From assembly GCF_900176505.1 (NCBI RefSeq), contig NZ_FWYB01000004.1, positions 267,910 to 331,909 of the forward strand: a DNA stretch of 64,000 nt, written 5' to 3'. The notes beneath the pieces were generated by a model. It saw nothing but the letters and a program-made list of their open reading frames with translations, made no database searches and was not told the origin of the DNA. Shown here piece by piece: positions 45,164 through 54,816 of the stretch; position 1 is the first letter of the stretch, and every line of letters starts with the position of its first letter. This stretch comes from Pedobacter nyackensis (GTDB lineage: Bacteria; Bacteroidota; Bacteroidia; Sphingobacteriales; Sphingobacteriaceae). The position numbers and the translations under genes are program-made.

Positions 45164-46348
45164 ATGATGAGCAAACCAGACAATAACGATCAACCGGAAT
45201 GGGAACAAATTCTTCGTTCACTTGAACAAGGATATGAAGTGACTGAAGATCGCCTCAATGAACTGACTGTTGATGAAAGAGCTTATATCTCAGAAATTAC
45301 AGACAAACAAAAGCTAGGTGAAGCTGTAGCCTCATTGGAAGCTATTGATTTGAAAGCAGACTGGGGTTTAGTTAGCAGTCAATTGGATGAAGCCTCAGTT
45401 AACAAACGTACTGTTGCGCTCTTTTCAAAATGGGCACGTTATGCTGCCATTTTATTCCTGCCTGTTGCCTTGACTGTGGGCTTATACCTGACCTTATCAG
45501 ACAAGCAGCCAAAACAGGATCAGCTGGCCCGTAAACATGAAAATAGAGGGGCAAATAAAGTAACCTTAATTCTTGGAGACGGAAGAGAAATTGAGCTTGA
45601 CAGCCAGCAATCTATCAAAACTTCGGACGGAACTCAGATTCAAACAGATGCTGATCATGGCCTCGTGTATACAACTGAAAAGAATGAAAACAGATCCGCG
45701 ATTTTTAACACCCTCGTGATCCCGAAAGGTGCAGATTATAAATTGTTACTGGACGATTTAACTGAAATTTGGCTAAATTCCGACTCCCGTATAAAATATC
45801 AGGTGAATTTTAATGCAACCAAAACCCGCGAAGTATATCTTGAAAAAGGAGAAGCTTACTTCAAGGTTGCTAAAAATCCAAATAAACCATTTATCGTACG
45901 TAGTGCTTTAATGAGTTTGCAGGTTTTGGGTACCTCGTTTAATATGAATACTTATTCAAATGAAGTTCAGACTACGTTGGTTGAGGGTAAAGTGAAATTG
46001 GAATCATTTGGTTCCAGGGAGCAGATGTTACTGAACCCGGGCCAACAAGGCAATTTTGATAAGTTTACCGGAAGTCTGAAAAAGCAGGATGTAGATGTCT
46101 TTCCTTTTGTAGCCTGGAAGGATGGAATTATAGTATTCCAAAATGAGAATATGGGAGAATTAATGGCCCAGTTAGGAAGATTGTATGATTATGAAATTGA
46201 ATTTAAGGATCAAAGCTTAAAACAATTGCATTATACCGGTCGTGCTGACAAATCAGAATCCATACAAAATATACTGGCAATTATCCAGGAGACAGCAAAC
46301 TTGAAATTTATGATTAAAGAAAGGAGAATCACCGTAGGAAAGCAATAA
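45164..46348 (+). CDS. FecR-family anti-sigma factor
   Basis: The 394-residue protein has a cytoplasmic N-terminal region (about 1-85), a membrane span (about 90-112, YAAILFLPVALTVGLYLTL), a periplasmic FecR domain (about 128 onward, NKVTLILGDGREIEL, and FNTLVIPKGADYKL) and a C-terminal DUF4974-like domain (about 320-392). It is predicted to bind the sigma factor from 44529 and receive a signal from the STN domain of the SusC at 46458. Two adjacent ATG codons (45164, 45167) make the start trivial to within one residue. A hairpin lies just after its stop. Confidence 0.92.
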   Translation: MMSKPDNNDQPEWEQILRSLEQGYEVTEDRLNELTVDERAYISEITDKQKLGEAVASLEAIDLKADWGLVSSQLDEASVNKRTVALFSKWARYAAILFLPVALTVGLYLTLSDKQPKQDQLARKHENRGANKVTLILGDGREIELDSQQSIKTSDGTQIQTDADHGLVYTTEKNENRSAIFNTLVIPKGADYKLLLDDLTEIWLNSDSRIKYQVNFNATKTREVYLEKGEAYFKVAKNPNKPFIVRSALMSLQVLGTSFNMNTYSNEVQTTLVEGKVKLESFGSREQMLLNPGQQGNFDKFTGSLKKQDVDVFPFVAWKDGIIVFQNENMGELMAQLGRLYDYEIEFKDQSLKQLHYTGRADKSESIQNILAIIQETANLKFMIKERRITVGKQ

Positions 46349-46354
46349 AAATTA

Positions 46355-46380
46355 ACGGGCAATGTGCAACCATTACCCGT
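46355..46380 (+). terminator. Hairpin between FecR and SusC
   Basis: The arms acgggcaatg and cattacccgt pair with one mismatch around a 6-base loop, starting 7 bases after the FecR stop. A T stretch (ttttt) begins about 10 bases downstream. It may partly separate the regulatory genes from the transport operon. Confidence 0.5.
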
Positions 46381-46457
46381 ATAGCCAAGTTTTTATAAAT
46401 CATTTGCTTGTGGGCAACAGGGATTTAATATGTTCAACTTAAACCAAACCAAATCTA

Positions 46458-49400
46458 ATGAAAAAAAATTACGAAGAACTTATCAACGTAAAAAACATTC
46501 GGAAAGGAGAATGCAGGAAAATAGGGATGTTAACCTTACTGTTTTTAGCTCTTTCCATCAATGTGATGGCGCAATTGAGGCCAAAAGTGAGCCTCGACGT
46601 TAAAAATGTCCAACTTTCAACTGCGTTGGATGCGCTTCAGAAACAGGTAAAGACTTACATTGTTTATAACCATGAAGAAGTAAACGCTAAGCCTAAAGTT
46701 ACTTTAAAAGTTAAGGATCAGTCGCTTGATAATGTGTTGGAGCAGTTACTGGCTGGTTCTGGTCTGAAGTTCAGTTTTCGGGCTAACAGTGTAATTATTG
46801 GGCCTAAACAAAAGGATGAAAATACCGGTACCAGAAAAGTTTCCATTACCGGAGAGGTTACCGATGAAAATAGGATGCCTTTGCCCAGGGCTACGGTTTC
46901 CGAACTGGGAACCAGCAATGGTGTGCTTAGCGATGAAAATGGACGATTTCGATTAAGCGTTGCTGAAGATGCTGTTTTAGTGATCACTTATTTGGGGATG
47001 ACGGATCAGCGTATTTCAGTAGCTGGGAAAACTTCATTCAAAATCACCATGAAATTAAAAGATACAACCATTGATGAAGTGGTTGTAACGGGTATTCCAT
47101 TTAACCGAAGAACGGAAAGCTTTACAGGCTCTGCATCAAAAATTACACGTGAGCAATTATTAAAGGCCGGAAACCTGAATATCTTTCAAAGTCTGAAAAG
47201 TGTAGAACCTTCGCTTAACATTCAGGATAATCTAGCTTTTGGTTCTGATCCAAACAGAATGCCTGAGATGCAAATCAGAGGTGCTTCTTCATTTCCGGAT
47301 CTTAAAGGTCAATATGCAACCAGTCCGAATCAACCCTTATTTATTGTTGATGGTTTTGAAATGACCATTCAAAAGGTTTCAGATCTTGATATCAACAGAG
47401 TAGAGTCTGTTACGATTTTGAAGGATGCCTCTGCTAAAGCTTTATATGGTTCAAGAGCAGGTAATGGGGTTATTGTAATAGAAACAGTAAAAGTGAAAGC
47501 AGGTGAGTTGAGGATTAACTATACGGCAACTGTGGGCCTGGAAATGCCTGATCTGAATAGTTATAACCTGGTCAATGCCACGGAAAAAATAGACCTGGAG
47601 CGACAATTAGGTGCTTACAGCAGACTACAGCCTATTGTTGGTTTACAATATGATAGTCTTTATTACGCCAATTTGAAAGAAGTACAAAGCGGCGTAAATA
47701 CCGATTGGTTAGCGCAACCTGTTCGGACAGGCATTACCAATAAACATACTTTTGGTTTTGAGGCCGGTGATGATAAATTAAGGGCAGGACTTACTTTCTT
47801 CTCTAACAACACACAGGGTGTGATGAAGGGCAGTGAGCGGAAAAGTCTTGGTGGTGCTCTATCACTTACCTATCGCTATAAAAATGTATTGTTCAGAAAC
47901 CAGCTTCAATATACTGGTGTAAAAGCTGCCAATTCTCCATATGGTGAATTCTCGGAGTATGCAAGGTTAAATCCATACTGGAGACCTTTTAATGCCGACG
48001 GTAGTGTTCGTAAGCTTCTGGGCATCGGGCCAGTACTTTCTGAAAGTGTTTACAATCCAATGTACAATGCTACACTTAATACAGCTTCAACATCAGAATA
48101 TACTGATGTCACCAATAATACTTATTTGGAGTGGACACTAAACCAAAATATCAAAGTTATCGGTAGGGTTGGGTTTACTAATACAGTAAGCGGAACGGAA
48201 GTATTTCTTCCGGGTAATCATACCAGGTTCAATAGTTTTATAGGTGATAACCTGTTTTTGAAAGGAACCTATGATAAGGGGAACGGTAAGTCTACTATGG
48301 TAAGCAGCGATGTGAACGTGAATTATTCGAAAGTATGGGGGAAGCATGTCTTATATACAAATGTCGGTGCAAATATTAGGGAGGATAATTCAGAAAATTA
48401 CCTGTATAGTGCTATAGGTTTCCCTAATGACAAAATGGATAACATCATTTTTGCCAAACAATATGCCCTTAATGGTAAACCTTCAGGTACTGAATCTATC
48501 AATCGTGAATTAGGTGGATTGGCAGCCGCGAATTATTCTTTCGACAACAGATATTTTGCAGATTTATCCGTGCGTACAACTGCTTCATCACAATTTGGTA
48601 CAAATAGTCGCTGGGGTTCATTCTGGTCTGCCGGTGCAGGTTGGAATTTGCACAATGAAAAGTTTTTACAGGGAAATAAGACAATCACGCACCTGAAGTT
48701 ACGTGGTTCAATGGGATATACGGGCTCGCAAAACTTCAATTCCGACCAGGCGCTGTTATTGTACAACTACTTTGTTGACAATTCATATCAGGGCATGTTG
48801 GGTACGTATTTGAATGGTTTGGCCAATGAGGATTTAAAGTGGCAACAGAAACTGGATTATAATGCTGGCCTGGATGCTGAAATCATGTCGCGTTTAAACT
48901 TGCGCGTTGATGTTTATAATGCCATTACAACAAACCTTTTAACGGATATTACCACACCTCCTTCACTTGGTTTCGATTCTTATAAGGCAAATCTAGGACA
49001 GATTCGCAATACAGGAATTGAACTTAAACTAAATTACAGGATGCTGTTAAATCCGGCTATCCGGAGATCACTCAACCTGTTCGTAACAGGTATATCAAAC
49101 ACCAATAAAATCGTAAAAATCTCTAATTCACTCCAGAGCATTACAGAAGAGCAGGACAGGTTATCAACGAGAAGTAATAAACCTTTAGTGAGATTTCAGG
49201 AAGGGCAGTCGTTGGATGCCATCTGGGCAGTACCCTCTATGGGAATTGATCCTGCCACAGGAAAGGAGATTTTCGTGAAACTGGACGGAACGCTTACGGA
49301 GACCTGGAACGCAAATGATAAAGTGGTAGTAGGGCTAAACCAACCTAAAGTATTTGGTAACATGGGAGCCAACTATGAATATAAAGGTTTCAGCATCGGT

Positions 49401-49799
49401 TTTATTGCACAGTATAAAGTGGGTGGACAAATCTATAACCAAACCCTGGTTGATAAGGTAGAGAACGCACAGTTGAATTATAATGTAGATAACCGTGCTT
49501 ATTACGACAGCTGGAAAAAACCGGGCGATAATGTATTGTTTAAAAGTATCGGTGTTTCCAATGCTCTTACGCTGGCTACTTCCAGGTTTGTGCAGGACTT
49601 TAACGAACTGAATATCTCTTCTGTTAATGTTGGTTATGATTTCTATAGATTCAGCTTTGTAAAGAAATTAAGTCTGCAGCGCTTACAGGTGATGTTAAAC
49701 ATGAACGATGTATATAGATTCTCAAGCGTGCGTGCTGAAAGAGGAACGGCTTACCCGTTTGCACGTTATGGCTCTTTTACAGTCACAGCTAACTTTTAA
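46458..49799 (+). CDS. SusC/RagA-type TonB-dependent outer-membrane transporter with STN signalling domain
   Basis: The 1113-residue protein has a signal segment ending VMAQ (about residue 39), an STN domain (about 45-112, LSTALDALQKQVKTYIVYN), a carboxypeptidase-regulatory-like domain (about 128-200, ITGEVTDENRMPLPRATV), the plug (VVVTGIPFNRRTESFTGSA, LFIVDGFE, GSRAGNGVIVIET) and a barrel ending VTANF. It should be both importer and signal transducer for the FecR-sigma pair directly upstream. SusD starts 34 bases after the stop. The A/C-rich run cttaaaccaaaccaaat just before its ATG resembles that before the SusC at 3692. Confidence 0.94.
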   Translation: MKKNYEELINVKNIRKGECRKIGMLTLLFLALSINVMAQLRPKVSLDVKNVQLSTALDALQKQVKTYIVYNHEEVNAKPKVTLKVKDQSLDNVLEQLLAGSGLKFSFRANSVIIGPKQKDENTGTRKVSITGEVTDENRMPLPRATVSELGTSNGVLSDENGRFRLSVAEDAVLVITYLGMTDQRISVAGKTSFKITMKLKDTTIDEVVVTGIPFNRRTESFTGSASKITREQLLKAGNLNIFQSLKSVEPSLNIQDNLAFGSDPNRMPEMQIRGASSFPDLKGQYATSPNQPLFIVDGFEMTIQKVSDLDINRVESVTILKDASAKALYGSRAGNGVIVIETVKVKAGELRINYTATVGLEMPDLNSYNLVNATEKIDLERQLGAYSRLQPIVGLQYDSLYYANLKEVQSGVNTDWLAQPVRTGITNKHTFGFEAGDDKLRAGLTFFSNNTQGVMKGSERKSLGGALSLTYRYKNVLFRNQLQYTGVKAANSPYGEFSEYARLNPYWRPFNADGSVRKLLGIGPVLSESVYNPMYNATLNTASTSEYTDVTNNTYLEWTLNQNIKVIGRVGFTNTVSGTEVFLPGNHTRFNSFIGDNLFLKGTYDKGNGKSTMVSSDVNVNYSKVWGKHVLYTNVGANIREDNSENYLYSAIGFPNDKMDNIIFAKQYALNGKPSGTESINRELGGLAAANYSFDNRYFADLSVRTTASSQFGTNSRWGSFWSAGAGWNLHNEKFLQGNKTITHLKLRGSMGYTGSQNFNSDQALLLYNYFVDNSYQGMLGTYLNGLANEDLKWQQKLDYNAGLDAEIMSRLNLRVDVYNAITTNLLTDITTPPSLGFDSYKANLGQIRNTGIELKLNYRMLLNPAIRRSLNLFVTGISNTNKIVKISNSLQSITEEQDRLSTRSNKPLVRFQEGQSLDAIWAVPSMGIDPATGKEIFVKLDGTLTETWNANDKVVVGLNQPKVFGNMGANYEYKGFSIGFIAQYKVGGQIYNQTLVDKVENAQLNYNVDNRAYYDSWKKPGDNVLFKSIGVSNALTLATSRFVQDFNELNISSVNVGYDFYRFSFVKKLSLQRLQVMLNMNDVYRFSSVRAERGTAYPFARYGSFTVTANF

Positions 49800-49833
49800 C
49801 CATACATTTTTATAAACCTAAAGAACTAAAGAA

Positions 49834-51255
49834 ATGAGAAATAGATTAATAGTAGGCTTAATGACAATTGTCGTGATGCTATCTGTAAGTTCATGTAAAA
49901 AGTGGTTGGATGTACAACCCCGCACTAAGATCAAATCTGATGTGCTGTTACAAACAGAGCAGGGGTATAAAGATGCTTTGATCGGTTGTTATACCTTAAT
50001 GAAATCACAGTCATTATACGGTCGTGAACTGACTTTTGGTTTCATGGATGCGGTAGCGCAGCAGTATGATACCTTTAACAATTCTACCTACGGCAGCGTA
50101 GCGCAGTTTAGATATACCACTGACGCGAAAGTCCGTATTCAAATAGATGGCATGTGGAGAGGTATGTACAATATACTGGCTAATGTTAATAATATCCTCG
50201 ATAACATCGACAATAATAAAGCGCTGTTTACAGGAAATAATTATCAGATTATAAAAGGTGAAGCACTTGCAATCAGGGCTTTCATCCATCTCGATTTGCT
50301 GCGTAATTTTGCCTCAACCGATCTTACAAAAATAGCTATTCCTTATGCGAATAGCCTTAGTACCGAAGTTACGCCGCGTTCAACAGGCAACCAGGTGATG
50401 GACTTACTTTTGAAAGATCTGGAGGATGCTGTTTTAAATCTTAATGTAGATCCGATAAAAAAGGGTATTAAACGTTCAGCAACAGATGAGTTTTTAAATA
50501 ATCGTCACCAACGCCTAAACTACTTTGCGGTAAAAGGTATTGCTGCAAGGGCTTATTTGTGGAAAAATGATAAGGTAAATGCACTGACAAATGCAATGGA
50601 GGTAATTCAAGCCGGAAACCAGGTATTTCCATGGATTCAAACCTCGAATATATCGGCGACTGCAGATATGGACAAAGATTTTACTTTTTCAACAGAAAAT
50701 CTTTTTGCACTGAATGTATTTGACCTGAAGATCATTGCTAATAAGTGGTTTATTTCAGCTTTTTCAGGAGATCAGTTATTAAAGAGTTCATTTAATTATG
50801 AGTCGATGTATGAAAAGGGGGGGATTGGGGCTAACGACTATCGATTGATATATACTTCAAGGCTATCTGGCAATAATTATATCCTTTATAAATTCTTTCA
50901 GCCCGACAATTATAAGATTGCTTATGCATCAATGATTCCTTTAGTAAGGCGCTCTGAGATGAATTACATCGCCGCTGAATGTAATGTTGGCTTAGACAAT
51001 GGAAAGGCTATCGACCTGCTTAACGAGGTAAGAGAACATAGGGGAATTACGACACCGCTTTCCGCTTCGTTAACAGATGCACAGGTTAAGGCTGAAATTT
51101 TAAAGGAGTATAGAAAGGAATTTCAGGGAGAAGGACAGCTTTTTGGGTATTGTAAAAGGACTAAGCAGGCTAAGTTTCCGCCGAATTCTGTCACTTTAAC
51201 GGATGTCCAATTGGTATTACCAATGCCCGAAAATGAAATTGAATTTGGTAAATAG
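49834..51255 (+). CDS. SusD/RagB-family substrate-binding lipoprotein
   Basis: The 473-residue protein has a lipobox ending VSSC (Cys21) followed by KKWLDVQPRTKIK. SusD marks include GYKDALIGCYTLMK, GEALAIRAFIHLDLLRNF, YFAVKGIAARAYLWKND, LVRRSEMNYIAAECN and the EFQGEGQLFGYCKRTK ending. The Cys in place of the more usual aromatic Tyr in the last motif (FGYCKRT versus FYYKRK) is a small deviation from its paralogs. It binds substrate on top of the SusC at 46458 and is followed after 35 bases by the DUF4843 gene. Confidence 0.92.
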   Translation: MRNRLIVGLMTIVVMLSVSSCKKWLDVQPRTKIKSDVLLQTEQGYKDALIGCYTLMKSQSLYGRELTFGFMDAVAQQYDTFNNSTYGSVAQFRYTTDAKVRIQIDGMWRGMYNILANVNNILDNIDNNKALFTGNNYQIIKGEALAIRAFIHLDLLRNFASTDLTKIAIPYANSLSTEVTPRSTGNQVMDLLLKDLEDAVLNLNVDPIKKGIKRSATDEFLNNRHQRLNYFAVKGIAARAYLWKNDKVNALTNAMEVIQAGNQVFPWIQTSNISATADMDKDFTFSTENLFALNVFDLKIIANKWFISAFSGDQLLKSSFNYESMYEKGGIGANDYRLIYTSRLSGNNYILYKFFQPDNYKIAYASMIPLVRRSEMNYIAAECNVGLDNGKAIDLLNEVREHRGITTPLSASLTDAQVKAEILKEYRKEFQGEGQLFGYCKRTKQAKFPPNSVTLTDVQLVLPMPENEIEFGK

Positions 51256-51290
51256 ATTAAAGTAAGATTATTCAACTTAAAAAAAATAAA

Positions 51291-52034
51291 ATGAAAGCAA
51301 TAATAAAACTATATGCTTTAATTCTTTCTCTAACTGTACTTTTAGGTGCCTGTACTGAGAAAGATATACTAGGTTACGAAAATGATCCGCGTTTGTTTTT
51401 TCAGATTCCAGGAAGTGGCAGTATTGCGCTTCGTGATTCAATTATCTATTCCTTCCCGGCTTATCCAAATATCGGAGACCATGATACCCTTTGGTTTAAA
51501 GCCAATATAATGGGTAATGCAAGTCCTCAGGATAGAGAAATAGGTATTAAGATAAATGCTAAGTCGACGACGGCTGTGGAAGGCGTAAATTTTAAATTCG
51601 AAAGCAAAGTATTACCTGCCAATGCTTTTTCGGTTCGCATTCCAATAGTAATTTACAAAGCGGGTTTAAAGGATAAATCAGTACGATTAGAAATAGAGGT
51701 AGCAGAGAACCAAAATTTCAAAGTAGGTTTTGAGCGGTACAGGAAAGCTGTATTTATTTGGGGAGACAAGTTTCTAAAGCCGGATATCTGGGATAAATCG
51801 AATTATCTCAATGCTTTCGGAACGTTTACCGAAACCAGATACGCCTTTATACTGAAAGCCTGCAAAATCACGGAACTTCCGGATCCAATGAACCTTGTGT
51901 TGCTTGCTGATTTTAATGCAAGGGCAAGAACGGCGCTATTGGAGTACAACACTACACCAGGTAATACACCTTTAACGGATGAGCTTGGTACTGTGGGATT
52001 CCCTGTGTTTACAGGTATTGGAGGTAATGGTTAA
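51291..52034 (+). CDS. DUF4843 family lipoprotein
   Basis: The 247-residue product has a lipoprotein signal ending LGAC (Cys21), followed by TEKDILGYENDPRLFFQ. Family marks are the paired DTLWFKANIMGN strand, VEGVNFKFESKVLPANAF at the GxHY position (here GVNF) and the KPDIWDKSNYLNAFGTF region. It lies 35 bases after SusD and 21 bases before the PKD-like gene, repeating the order of modules B and C. Probably a surface accessory protein of the SusCD complex; no activity can be assigned. Confidence 0.81.
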   Translation: MKAIIKLYALILSLTVLLGACTEKDILGYENDPRLFFQIPGSGSIALRDSIIYSFPAYPNIGDHDTLWFKANIMGNASPQDREIGIKINAKSTTAVEGVNFKFESKVLPANAFSVRIPIVIYKAGLKDKSVRLEIEVAENQNFKVGFERYRKAVFIWGDKFLKPDIWDKSNYLNAFGTFTETRYAFILKACKITELPDPMNLVLLADFNARARTALLEYNTTPGNTPLTDELGTVGFPVFTGIGGNG

Positions 52035-52055
52035 ATCAAAAACAAATATAGACTA

Positions 52056-53570
52056 ATGAAAATATATAACTATTGTTTTGCAGTTTTAGCTGCAATTGTG
52101 TTGTTTTTATTTGGCTGTGCCAAAGATAAAGGCAATTATGACTATAAAGATTTAAGTACCAGCTTTGTGGATACTGTAGCTATGCCGAATACTTTTTTTG
52201 TTAAACAAAATGAAAGTATTGAACAAGATGCAGTAAGTACGCCTGGGACTCCCGGAAATTTGGTGTATGAGTGGCGCCTGTTACAGCAGAGCTTTTCTCC
52301 GGATCCGGCAACGGGAATTTATTTTAACAAACTGCTCGCGAATACTAAAAAGCTTTCTTACAAGGTAGTTGATGCACCGGGAAGTTATATGTTGGTATTG
52401 TATGTAAAAGACAATGCCAACGGGGGAATAACTCAAATAGTTAAGATGCCATTTACCATCGGTTCTTATGCATCTCCAGGATGGATGGTATTACATGGGG
52501 ATAATACAAGCAGTGATATCAGTATTATAGTGAATAATAAATTGCTGGGTAATCTATTGCCTGCCAATACGGACTACGTTCAGCCGAATGTATTTTCTGA
52601 AACTAATGGTGCAAAAATACAAGGTGAAGGCGCTAATGTGATTTATATGAGTAATCATTGGGTTGATGTGTTTACCAAGACTGATCAGGGGGGCTACCGC
52701 ATAAGTGGTGATGACCTGCGTATCAAAAATACTTATAGCAACATGTTTATAAATCCACTTTCAGCTTCCGATATTCAATATCAGGCCTATGCAGGTTGGA
52801 GTTATAACGAGTTGCTGATCAATAAAGGAAGCTTGTATTTTGTTCCGCAACCTACACCTAGTTTGTATTACCAGTTCGGTGTAAGGTGTTTTGGTGAAGA
52901 TTATGTGGCCGCGCCTTTTATTGGTACCATTTTCAACTTCTCTTATTACGGTGTGATTTATGATATGAAGAATAAACGCTTTCTTTATATTGATTTTCAG
53001 AGGTATGTCAAGCAATTTAAAGAGCCGGGATTAACAGCCAAATTTAACATGCGGAACGTAGGCAAAGAGATGGTTTACGCCGAACATGGCTTTGCAAAAG
53101 GATGGTTTTGCGTAATGCAGGATGAAGGGAATCCAAATTCACGTGAATTGTTCATCTGTAATTTTGATAAGACCGATGATGGAAACAGAGCGCTCGACCG
53201 CATTAACATCAGCAATGCTACTGATCTTAATAACGCTAAGTACTTCTCCATTGGCAATCGGGCCAACGTAATGTATTATGCTACAGATACCAAAATTTAC
53301 CAGAACAACTACGCCGGTGATTTATTTTCAACACAACGGTATGACATATCCGTCTCATATCCGGGTAATGTGATTACAGGCATGAAGTTATTGAAGGTAA
53401 ATCTTCATCCCAATGATGGTAAAATCCTTTATGTTGCACTTTATAATCCGACTACAAAAGCAGGAACTCTTTTGCAAATTGATGTGAATGAGGTAAGCGG
53501 TGTTTTTGGAGCGATAAAGGCTTATACAGGCTTCGGCAAAATTTCAGGAATGAATTATAAAATTAAATAA
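52056..53570 (+). CDS. PKD-like family surface lipoprotein
   Basis: The 504-residue product has a lipobox ending LFGC (Cys21) and the AKDKGNYDY signature immediately after. An Ig/PKD-like region (about 55-130, LVYEWRLLQQSF and YMLVLYVKDNANGG) precedes the SPGWMVLHGD segment, matching the GWL motif of its paralogs, and a long beta-rich part. It closes the transport part of module E and is followed by a 12-base inverted repeat before the first oxidoreductase gene. The role is unknown beyond its constant association with SusCD and DUF4843. Confidence 0.8.
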   Translation: MKIYNYCFAVLAAIVLFLFGCAKDKGNYDYKDLSTSFVDTVAMPNTFFVKQNESIEQDAVSTPGTPGNLVYEWRLLQQSFSPDPATGIYFNKLLANTKKLSYKVVDAPGSYMLVLYVKDNANGGITQIVKMPFTIGSYASPGWMVLHGDNTSSDISIIVNNKLLGNLLPANTDYVQPNVFSETNGAKIQGEGANVIYMSNHWVDVFTKTDQGGYRISGDDLRIKNTYSNMFINPLSASDIQYQAYAGWSYNELLINKGSLYFVPQPTPSLYYQFGVRCFGEDYVAAPFIGTIFNFSYYGVIYDMKNKRFLYIDFQRYVKQFKEPGLTAKFNMRNVGKEMVYAEHGFAKGWFCVMQDEGNPNSRELFICNFDKTDDGNRALDRINISNATDLNNAKYFSIGNRANVMYYATDTKIYQNNYAGDLFSTQRYDISVSYPGNVITGMKLLKVNLHPNDGKILYVALYNPTTKAGTLLQIDVNEVSGVFGAIKAYTGFGKISGMNYKIK

Positions 53571-53577
53571 TTGAAAC

Positions 53578-53613
53578 ATGCAATCAATGGCATTATTGTG
53601 TCATTGATTGCAT
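53578..53613 (+). terminator. Hairpin between PKD-like and TlpA genes
   Basis: A perfect 12-base inverted repeat (atgcaatcaatg / cattgattgcat) has a 12-base loop and is followed, after 6 bases, by a ctttttat run. It fits an intrinsic terminator or attenuator between the transport genes and the redox/peptidase genes, at the same place as the hairpin at 10840. Confidence 0.6.
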
Positions 53614-53643
53614 CACAACCTTTTTATATCATAAAAAACTAAA

Positions 53644-54768
53644 ATGAATAATAATCCATTAAAACGTATTGCTGCTATATTAGGCATCTCACTGTTAAGT
53701 TTACAGAGCTTTGCCGCTAATCCTTATTGCGTAGTTAAAGGCAAAATCAGCGGAGTGACGAAAGATTCAAAGATAATAGTGCAGCGTAGTGGCGGTGATC
53801 ATGGTGGGGACGTAGCTATACAGCAGGCTACAATTAAAGCCGACGGAACATTTTTATTTTCACTTCCTGAGACGGTAAGTAATCAATTGTATGAGTTCAA
53901 AATCGATGGATCGAGGGGAGGCTTTACTTTCGTTGCTGAAAAAGGTCAGGTGGAAATCACTAGTGATATCAAAAAGATGTATACGGCCGAAATAAAGGGA
54001 ACCCCTGAAAATGATCGCTGGAACAACTTTCAGCAATTCACACGTCAGCAAACTCAAAAAAGCAATGAAATGAATATGAGTGGAAGCAAGTTCAGCAAAG
54101 AAGAAAAACTGGCCTTTTTTAAAAGTGTGGAAGCTGAGAAGAAACGCTATGTAGATTCGTTGGCTAAAAACTTCCCAAATTCAGTGGTTGCTTTATATCT
54201 GGCCAAAGTGCCGCTGATGATGATGAAGCACGATCAGATTGATAGTGTTTTAAAAGGGTTTAAAGCCCACTTCTCTACACATCCCTATTATGTGGCTATG
54301 AAAAAGCGTGCTGATATATTACGTAAAGTTGCTCCAGGCGCAATTGCCCCAGACTTTAATGTAGTTAAACCTGATGGGAAATCTAAAATTTCTTTGTCGT
54401 CATTCCGTGGGAAGTATGTGATGTTAGATTTTTGGGCTTCCTGGTGCGTGCCTTGTCGTGCTGAAAATCCTCATACAAAACATTTGTATGAGAAATATAA
54501 AGATAAAGGATTGGAAGTAATTTCTTTTTCGTTAGACCACGAAATAAAACCCTGGAATGAGGCTATAGTGAAAGATGGTATGGTATGGAAACATGCATCT
54601 GATCTTGTAGGTGGTGTAAAATCACCGGTTGCTCAGAAATACGGTATTGATGGTATTCCTGCAATTTGGATTATTGATCCTAATGGAAAAATTATTGCAG
54701 AAGGTTTGAGAGGTGAAGCACTTGAAAAATTGCTTGAGTCGATCTTTGCACCAAAGACAAAAGGCTAA
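53644..54768 (+). CDS. DUF4369-TlpA-type thiol-disulfide oxidoreductase, WCVPC active site
   Basis: The 374-residue protein is the shortest of the TlpA group. After a signal peptide ending SFAA it has a DUF4369 domain (about 27-118, YCVVKGKISGVTKDSKIIVQ), a short helical linker and a C-terminal thioredoxin fold (about 230-370) with DFWASWCVPC (Cys268, Cys271) and the cis-proline loop GIPAIW. This is the common Bacteroidetes DUF4369-AhpC/TlpA architecture and is more typical than the long paralogs elsewhere in the window. It precedes the S46 peptidase gene by 48 bases. It is predicted to act as a periplasmic reductase or resolving partner. Confidence 0.88.
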   Translation: MNNNPLKRIAAILGISLLSLQSFAANPYCVVKGKISGVTKDSKIIVQRSGGDHGGDVAIQQATIKADGTFLFSLPETVSNQLYEFKIDGSRGGFTFVAEKGQVEITSDIKKMYTAEIKGTPENDRWNNFQQFTRQQTQKSNEMNMSGSKFSKEEKLAFFKSVEAEKKRYVDSLAKNFPNSVVALYLAKVPLMMMKHDQIDSVLKGFKAHFSTHPYYVAMKKRADILRKVAPGAIAPDFNVVKPDGKSKISLSSFRGKYVMLDFWASWCVPCRAENPHTKHLYEKYKDKGLEVISFSLDHEIKPWNEAIVKDGMVWKHASDLVGGVKSPVAQKYGIDGIPAIWIIDPNGKIIAEGLRGEALEKLLESIFAPKTKG

Positions 54769-54816
54769 AAAGGAACCTACTAACCCTATTAATATTACGA
54801 AAACAAAGGATTGAAT

